A stretch of 12,102 bases of DNA, from positions 1 through 12,102 of the forward strand of contig JBBIVA010000120.1 in NCBI GenBank assembly GCA_037439945.1, read 5' to 3'. The translations under genes were made by a program, and so were the position numbers. Under the pieces are notes generated by a model, which was not told the origin of the DNA, ran no database searches, and worked only from the letters and a program-made list of their open reading frames with translations. This document shows, piece by piece, positions 7,220 through 12,102 of this stretch; within the stretch, counting starts at the first letter, position 1; each line of letters opens with the position of its first letter. This DNA is from CALEUX01 sp037439945 (GTDB lineage: Bacteria > Bacteroidota > Bacteroidia > Bacteroidales > Marinilabiliaceae).

Positions 7220-8566
7220 ATGGCACAATCAAGAAGAAAATTTTGTAAAAACTCTGCGGCAATTGTTGCAGGGGCAGGAATCGTTTCAGCTATTCCGGGA
7301 ATAGCGAGTTGCTCCAACCCAAAGAAAATTAAATATGGCGTTATTGGAGTAAATGGTATGGGATTTACCAATATTATGAGATTTATGGAACAGCCTGATA
7401 CAGAGCTGGTGGCAATGTGCGATGTTGACCAAAACATTTTAACCCGTCGTCATAATGATGCTATTGAATATTTCAAAAAAATAAATGAAAAATCGGGCAA
7501 AACAGGTTTACCTGAACCAAACATTAAACTTTTTAACGATTACAGGGAATTAATTGCACAAAAGGATATTGATGCAATAATTATTGGGACACCTGACCAC
7601 TGGCATTGTTTACCATTTTTAGACGCATGTGAAAAGGGAAAGGATATTTATGTTGAAAAACCCCTGGCCAACACTATAGGTGAATGTATTGTTATGGAAG
7701 AATTTGCCAGAAAACATAAGGTTGTTGTACAGGTTGGGCAATGGCAACGAAGTGGTAATCACTGGCAAAACGCTATGGAATTTGTGCATTCGGGGAAACT
7801 TGGATCAATAAGGCAGGTTAAATGCTGGGCTTACCTCTCATGGTTAAAGCCAAAGGCACGCACCGATTCAGTTGCTCCGGCAGGAGTAGATTATAATTTT
7901 TGGTTGGGGCCTGCCCCCGAACGACCATTTAACCCAAGCCGCTTCCATTTTCATTTCAGATGGTGGTGGGATTATGCCGGAGGGTTGATGACCGACTGGG
8001 GAGCCCATTTGCTTGATTTTGCCCTTTACGGAATGAAAGCTGCTGAACCCAAAAGTATTATGTCGGTAGGCGGCCGTTACAGTGTTGAAGAAGGATCAAT
8101 GGAAACCCCTGACACTCAAACAACAATTTATGAATTTGATAATTTTATCCTGCAATGGGAACATGCGGTTGGTATTGACCTTGGCCCTTACAACCGTGGG
8201 CACGGGGTTGCTTTTATAGGAGATATGGGAACCCTAATAGTTGATCGTGGCGGTTGGGAAGTTATCCCTGAAAAAGCCGGACAAGAAGCCTCCATTGTTG
8301 CAGTGCCACGTCAATCAGGCGATGGAAATGACGCAGCTAACCATGTTCGCGATTTTCTTGATTGTATTAAAACAAGAAAAAAAACCAGGGCATCAATTGA
8401 AGTTGGTAAAGATATTGCCATATTGGCCCATCTGGGAAATATAGCCTACAGAACAGGTTCAAAACTTAACTGGGACCATTCTAAAAAAGAGTTTACAAAT
8501 AATGACGAGGCAAATAAATATGTATGGCCGCAATACAGGGCCCCATGGAGTTTACCAAAAAAATGA
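7220..8566 (+). CDS. Tat-exported Gfo/Idh/MocA-family oxidoreductase, putative lipoprotein (second copy)
   Basis: 448 aa. Tat motif SRRKF at 4-8, hydrophobic stretch, then a good lipobox IASC with C31 as the likely lipidated residue. The Rossmann motif GVIGVNGMG (40-48) is followed by D68 at the end of beta-2, consistent with NAD use. EKP lies at 146-148. The substrate half carries RWWWDYAGG (247-255) and DWGAHLLD (259-266), with H263 and D266 as the typical HxxD active-site pair. It diverges strongly from its upstream neighbour, so the two are not a recent duplication and probably do different jobs. Relatives in Bacteroidota and Planctomycetota are numerous and largely uncharacterised. Last gene of the apparent operon: 20 nt after the previous stop, then 156 nt to the next gene. 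Family assignment is firm; reaction and substrate are not. Confidence 0.93.
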   Translation: MAQSRRKFCKNSAAIVAGAGIVSAIPGIASCSNPKKIKYGVIGVNGMGFTNIMRFMEQPDTELVAMCDVDQNILTRRHNDAIEYFKKINEKSGKTGLPEPNIKLFNDYRELIAQKDIDAIIIGTPDHWHCLPFLDACEKGKDIYVEKPLANTIGECIVMEEFARKHKVVVQVGQWQRSGNHWQNAMEFVHSGKLGSIRQVKCWAYLSWLKPKARTDSVAPAGVDYNFWLGPAPERPFNPSRFHFHFRWWWDYAGGLMTDWGAHLLDFALYGMKAAEPKSIMSVGGRYSVEEGSMETPDTQTTIYEFDNFILQWEHAVGIDLGPYNRGHGVAFIGDMGTLIVDRGGWEVIPEKAGQEASIVAVPRQSGDGNDAANHVRDFLDCIKTRKKTRASIEVGKDIAILAHLGNIAYRTGSKLNWDHSKKEFTNNDEANKYVWPQYRAPWSLPKK

Positions 8567-8629
8567 ACCAGGTTACACTTTTTAATGAACAGCACAAATT
8601 TTAAAGGGCACAATTTAAATAATGGATAA

Positions 8630-8675
8630 CCCCTTTATATTTTAAGAAATATCAATGTTATAAAAAAAAGGGGGG
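8630..8675. repeat. Bulged inverted repeat between the two operons
   Basis: CCCCTTTATA (8630-8639) is complementary to TATA plus AAA...GGGG at 8659-8675, where extra A residues would form a bulge. It sits in the 156-nt gap between the second oxidoreductase and the glycosyltransferase. It may be a factor-independent stop for the first operon or a leader structure for the second, but no T-tract follows. A purine-rich stretch containing GAGGG (8705-8709) precedes the next ATG at a longer than usual distance. Confidence 0.3.
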
Positions 8676-8722
8676 ATAATATTTACCACGGAAAGGAAAA
8701 ATCGAGGGAAAAAAGTAAAGAT

Positions 8723-9637
8723 ATGTTGTCAATTGTAATTCCTGTATATAACGAATCAGTTATGATTCCCAAATTACTTGAACGTCTTGTTTTGGTTATA
8801 AACAAAATTGAGATGAAAACAGAGATTATATTCGTTGATGATGGGAGTACCGATAAAACCCTTGAACTTCTTAAAGAAAAAAAACAAATTGATTCAAGGA
8901 TTAAAATAATAGAATTGTCAAGAAATTTCGGACATCAGGCTGCTCTTACTGCAGGACTGGAAAATTCAGCCGGGGATTTTACAGCAATGATGGATAGTGA
9001 CCTGCAAGACCCCCCTGAGTTATTGATTGATATGCTGGAATTACTAAAGTCGGGCGAATATGACATTGTTAATGGATACAGGGAAGAAAGAAGTGAAGAA
9101 CCTTCAAGAAAGATATTGACCAAACTTTTTCATAAAATATTTAGTGGTACAAGTGGATTAAGCGGAATTGAGAATACCGGTAACTTTTCAATGATTAACC
9201 GCCTTGCCCTGGATGCATTGCTTTCACTGAAAGAAAAAATAAGGTATTTGCCGGGCCTTAGGAGTTATATCGGGTTTAGGCAGACTAAAATTTCATACAC
9301 ACGTCAGGAAAGAGTTTCGGGATCATCAAAAATGAAACTTCCTGCACTTTTTTCGTTAGCCATGGATGCACTTTTTTCATTTTCGCGTTTCCCGTTGCGA
9401 CTTTGTCTTTGGCTTGGGGTTATTGGGGTGGTATTTTTTTTTCTGGCAGGAATTCATGTTTTAATTTCAAAATTTACGGGTTGGGCTCCATTCGGATGGT
9501 CATCAACTCTAATAAGTATATATTTTCTGGGTTCAATTCAATTAACCTTTCTGGGCGTGTTGGGAGAATATTTATATCGCACCTACCGTGAAAGTCAACA
9601 CCGTCCGGTTTATTTTATCAGAAATAAATATTTTTAA
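8723..9637 (+). CDS. DPM/GtrB-like family 2 glycosyltransferase (polyprenyl-phosphate sugar synthase)
   Basis: 304 aa. Members transfer a hexose or similar sugar from a nucleotide donor to undecaprenyl phosphate on the inner face of the cytoplasmic membrane. The N-terminal GT-A domain has VIPVYNE (5-11), FVDDGSTD (37-44), LSRNFGHQAALTAGL (65-79) and the metal-binding DSDLQDPPE (91-99). YTRQERVSGSSKMK (192-205) is the conserved basic acceptor loop of the GtrB/ArnC group. Two C-terminal transmembrane helices (about 226-248 and 260-282), then EYLYRTYRESQHRPVY, are typical of this bacterial subgroup. Its stop overlaps the start of the next gene (TAATG at 9635-9639), so the two are translationally coupled. 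That supports a donor-maker and user pair. The transferred sugar cannot be read from sequence. Confidence 0.92.
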   Translation: MLSIVIPVYNESVMIPKLLERLVLVINKIEMKTEIIFVDDGSTDKTLELLKEKKQIDSRIKIIELSRNFGHQAALTAGLENSAGDFTAMMDSDLQDPPELLIDMLELLKSGEYDIVNGYREERSEEPSRKILTKLFHKIFSGTSGLSGIENTGNFSMINRLALDALLSLKEKIRYLPGLRSYIGFRQTKISYTRQERVSGSSKMKLPALFSLAMDALFSFSRFPLRLCLWLGVIGVVFFFLAGIHVLISKFTGWAPFGWSSTLISIYFLGSIQLTFLGVLGEYLYRTYRESQHRPVYFIRNKYF

Positions 9638-11673
9638 TGAAATTTGACCCAATATTAAAAAAGCTTACCATTTTTTTGCTGGTAATCCAATTCCCGCTTT
9701 TATTATGGCTCTCATTAGACGCAAGCATTTCAGGCGATGAATTTTTACACAGCAATCATGCAAATGATGTTGTGGACTACTTTTTTACCCTGGGAACCAA
9801 TCAGGATGCTTTAAATACACCTGTAACCAACCTAAAATATTATGGGCAGAGTTACGATAACCTTGCATCCCTGATTGGAAGAATTACCAAAACCGAAAAT
9901 ATTTTCTTGTTAAGACATTTGATGAGTGCTTTTGCAGGATGGCTCATATTTTTATTTGTTGTTTTATTTACAAGCAAAACAGATGGATGGAGAACATCAT
10001 TTTTCTCAATTTTAATTCTATCACTTTCACCGGTAATAGTTGGACACTCAATTAATAATTTAAAAGACATTCCTTTTGCCCTTGGATACATGTCAGGTTT
10101 GTTTTTTATTTATTTATGGATTAAGGAATGGCCCAGACCCAAAATTAAAACGTCGATATTATTAACAATAGCAATTGCCTTTTCTATAAGCATAAGACCT
10201 CCGGGGTTAATCCTGATTTTATTTTTGGGTATTGCAGTGTTTTTACTATTAGTAAAAGAAATAACTTCCAAAAACATTTCATCAATATATAATATTGAAA
10301 ATCCATTGGTTCAGTCAATATTAATAACACTTACAGGCTATTTTGCAGGACTGGTATTTTGGCCCTTTGCTATACAAAACCCAATTGTTAACCCAATTTC
10401 GGCTCACATATTAATGGAGAACTACCCTGTTACCATTAGGCAACTTTTTATAGGCGAATTAATTTGGTCAGATATGTTGCCCTGGTATTATCTGCCTTAT
10501 ATGTTTGTGATTACATCACCTGTTATAATTATACCGGGGTTAATTTCGTTGATAGTTTTTGCCCGCTTATTAATAAAAAAACCGGCTTTTTTAATACTAA
10601 TATTTTCAGCTGTTTTTCCGTTAGTCTATATAATATTAAAGGATGCAAATGTTTACGGGGGAACCAGGCAGGTTTTATTTGTGTATCCCCCATTGGCCAT
10701 AATATCAGGATATGGCCTGACCTTGCTGTTTAATTGGCTGCAGGGCCTTCAAAAAAAAATATATTTAATTTTATTTACAGCATTTTTATTGACCCTGATG
10801 GTGCATCCTGTTATTTATATGGCAAAAAATCATCCTTTTCATTATCAATATTATAACCAATTAGTAGGCGGCTATAAAAATGCTTTCGGAAAATTTGAAG
10901 CTGATTATTACTTCAATACAATTCATCCTGCCGCCCAATGGTTAAACAACCAAATTATTGAAAACGGAAAAGATTCCGTTAAGGTAATTTCAAACTTTGA
11001 AACTAAATGGCACTTTAGAAATAACCCTTTAATAGCCTCAGTAAAAACTTCCTCTTTTTATAACCGTAATATGTATGATTGGGATTATGCTGTTTTTTCG
11101 GCTACCTATTTAAACCCAATTACTTTAACAACCCGCCTATGGCCTCCGCCGGGGACAATTCACACAATTAAAATTGACAATAAACCGGTGGCGGTAGTAA
11201 TTAAGCGTACATCTTACGATGACTTTAAGGGTAATAAAGCACTTAAGAAAGGTGAATTATTAAATGCAATTAACCTGCTTTCAAAAAGTGTAAATAAAGA
11301 TCCTTTTATTGAAGGGGCTTGGCTTGATTACGGACGGGCCCTTTATAAAATTGGGAATTTTTCTCAAGCCATTGAAAAACTGGATAGTTCATTATCTGTT
11401 TATCCATATTTTGAACCTGCTCTTTTATATAAAGCCCGGTGTTACAATGCAATTGGAGAAACCAGTGAATCAATTCATACTATTGATTTTTTGTTGAAAC
11501 ATAATCCGAAATATCTTCCTGCATATTTGTGTAAGTCAGAAATACTTATTTCGGATAATAAACCAAATGAGGCAATTTATGTTTTACAACAAGCCCTAAT
11601 TATACAACCATCCTTTTCACAAGCAAGGGAAAAGCTAAAACGATTATCTGAAAAAAATAATTTTTCACAATAA
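9637..11673 (+). CDS. PMT-like GT-C membrane glycosyltransferase with C-terminal TPR region
   Basis: 678 aa. About eleven hydrophobic segments occupy residues 11-393, with an acidic motif in the first outer loop (SGDEF, 32-36) typical of the GT-C / protein-mannosyltransferase (GT39/GT83) superfamily, where D/E act in catalysis using polyprenyl-phosphate sugars. Other family-like stretches are NLKDIPFALGY (141-151), YGGTRQVLFVYPPLA (340-354) and HPFHYQYYNQLVGG (399-412). A soluble exported region covers roughly 400-530. Residues 535-672 form about three to four TPR-like helical repeats (for example ALYKIGNFSQAIEKLDSSL, AIYVLQQALIIQPS), probably for partner binding outside the membrane. The start codon overlaps the upstream GT2 stop by one base, so that enzyme probably supplies its lipid-linked sugar. 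Likely role: glycosylation of an envelope glycan, lipid or protein. The acceptor is unknown. Confidence 0.85.
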   Translation: MKFDPILKKLTIFLLVIQFPLLLWLSLDASISGDEFLHSNHANDVVDYFFTLGTNQDALNTPVTNLKYYGQSYDNLASLIGRITKTENIFLLRHLMSAFAGWLIFLFVVLFTSKTDGWRTSFFSILILSLSPVIVGHSINNLKDIPFALGYMSGLFFIYLWIKEWPRPKIKTSILLTIAIAFSISIRPPGLILILFLGIAVFLLLVKEITSKNISSIYNIENPLVQSILITLTGYFAGLVFWPFAIQNPIVNPISAHILMENYPVTIRQLFIGELIWSDMLPWYYLPYMFVITSPVIIIPGLISLIVFARLLIKKPAFLILIFSAVFPLVYIILKDANVYGGTRQVLFVYPPLAIISGYGLTLLFNWLQGLQKKIYLILFTAFLLTLMVHPVIYMAKNHPFHYQYYNQLVGGYKNAFGKFEADYYFNTIHPAAQWLNNQIIENGKDSVKVISNFETKWHFRNNPLIASVKTSSFYNRNMYDWDYAVFSATYLNPITLTTRLWPPPGTIHTIKIDNKPVAVVIKRTSYDDFKGNKALKKGELLNAINLLSKSVNKDPFIEGAWLDYGRALYKIGNFSQAIEKLDSSLSVYPYFEPALLYKARCYNAIGETSESIHTIDFLLKHNPKYLPAYLCKSEILISDNKPNEAIYVLQQALIIQPSFSQAREKLKRLSEKNNFSQ

Positions 11674-11687
11674 ATAAAACACAAATT

Positions 11688-11957
11688 ATGAAGAAGTTAC
11701 TTTTAAATTTATCCTTAATCATTTTCCTGGTTTTTTCTACATCTATTGCAGGTTATGCAATATCTCAATATGATTATGAAACAGAGGCAGCACCAGATAC
11801 ATTGTCAGTAGATGATATGGATCCTGAACTTTATACAGAAGATGAAACTGCTGAGGAAAAGGAATGTTGCCCGGCTCCTTACATTGCCATTGCAGTTGTA
11901 TTTATTGCTGCAGGGTTTCTTGTTTACCGTAAAGTAACCCGGAAGAAAAAAGAATAG
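11688..11957 (+). CDS. Small membrane protein with signal peptide and acidic spacer
   Basis: 89 aa, not recognised as a named family. A clear signal peptide occupies 1-24 (KK, then LLLNLSLIIFLVF, ending GYA). An acidic, Thr-rich extracytoplasmic spacer follows (about 27-59; many D/E, pI clearly low), then a Cys-Cys-Pro (60-62). A transmembrane helix (64-81) and a strongly basic tail RKVTRKKKE complete it, giving a type I topology with the C-terminus inside. It starts 14 nt after the glycosyltransferase stop and is probably co-transcribed with it. It may be an accessory or anchoring subunit of the glycosyltransferase pair; this is inferred only from position. The signal peptide, TM helix and tight spacing make it a believable gene despite its size. 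Confidence 0.75.
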   Translation: MKKLLLNLSLIIFLVFSTSIAGYAISQYDYETEAAPDTLSVDDMDPELYTEDETAEEKECCPAPYIAIAVVFIAAGFLVYRKVTRKKKE

Positions 11958-12102
11958 CTGTTTTTTTTAATATCAAAAACTAAATTGGTTTGCTATTTAC
12001 ATCTCTTGAAATTAGGTAGATGGTTTGGTTAAAATCTCTATTCCATTTGTTGTGGGTATAGTATTGGGTTTCTCCATTCTTTTTGGTACTGTTGAGCTGC
12101 AT

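Noticed and set aside
5859..8566. Calling either Gfo/Idh protein a GH109 alpha-N-acetylgalactosaminidase
   Set aside because: GH109 enzymes share the Tat signal and fold, but I could not verify GH109-specific residues by eye. The broader family name is safer.
11958..12102. Possible gene fragments at the right edge on either strand
   Set aside because: On the minus strand two short frames enter from the edge and stop at about 12038 and 11980. On the plus strand a TTG-started hydrophobic frame (from 12025) runs off the edge. None can be preferred without sequence beyond 12102. A T-run at 11961-11968 lacks a convincing stem to be a terminator.

Overview
The window reads as an AT-rich chromosome segment from a member of the Bacteroidota. 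The signs are start codons with little or no Shine-Dalgarno sequence, TAnnTTTG-type -7 promoter elements, Tat-exported putative lipoproteins of the Gfo/Idh/MocA family, and protein families common in environmental Bacteroidales/Marinilabiliales-like bacteria. The order-level placement is inference. All recognisable genes lie on the + strand. I see no tRNA, rRNA, insertion sequence or CRISPR array.

Left part (1-4066): a non-coding leader with a strong imperfect hairpin at its extreme left and a promoter-like element, then nagB (glucosamine-6-phosphate deaminase with catalytic and allosteric residues intact). After a 301-nt gap comes a large membrane-spanning regulator. Its exported half carries a degenerate PI-PLC-like barrel and a LamG-like beta-sandwich. 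A single transmembrane helix follows, and its cytoplasmic half is an OmpR/SARP-type winged helix plus a BTAD/TPR-like helical domain. It looks like a one-component transmembrane sensor and transcription factor.

Central part (4067-8566): a regulatory gap with a perfect 14-bp inverted repeat and two promoter-like elements, followed by a tight three-gene operon. Its first gene is an unusual fusion of a NapC/NrfH-type tetraheme cytochrome c with a formylglycine-generating-enzyme-like (SUMF1) domain. The next two are Tat-signal, probably lipid-anchored Gfo/Idh/MocA oxidoreductases. Membrane quinone-linked haems next to two exported sugar-oxidoreductase-like proteins suggest a cell-envelope redox system acting on sugars or glycosides. 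This is the most novel part of the window, and the neighbouring transmembrane regulator may control it.

Right part (8567-12102): a second operon with a DPM/GtrB-type polyprenyl-phosphate glycosyltransferase, a PMT-like GT-C membrane glycosyltransferase with a C-terminal TPR region (translationally coupled by a TAATG overlap), and a small signal-peptide/one-helix membrane protein. Together they look like a lipid-linked sugar transfer system for cell-envelope glycosylation. The last ~145 nt hold no gene I can support.
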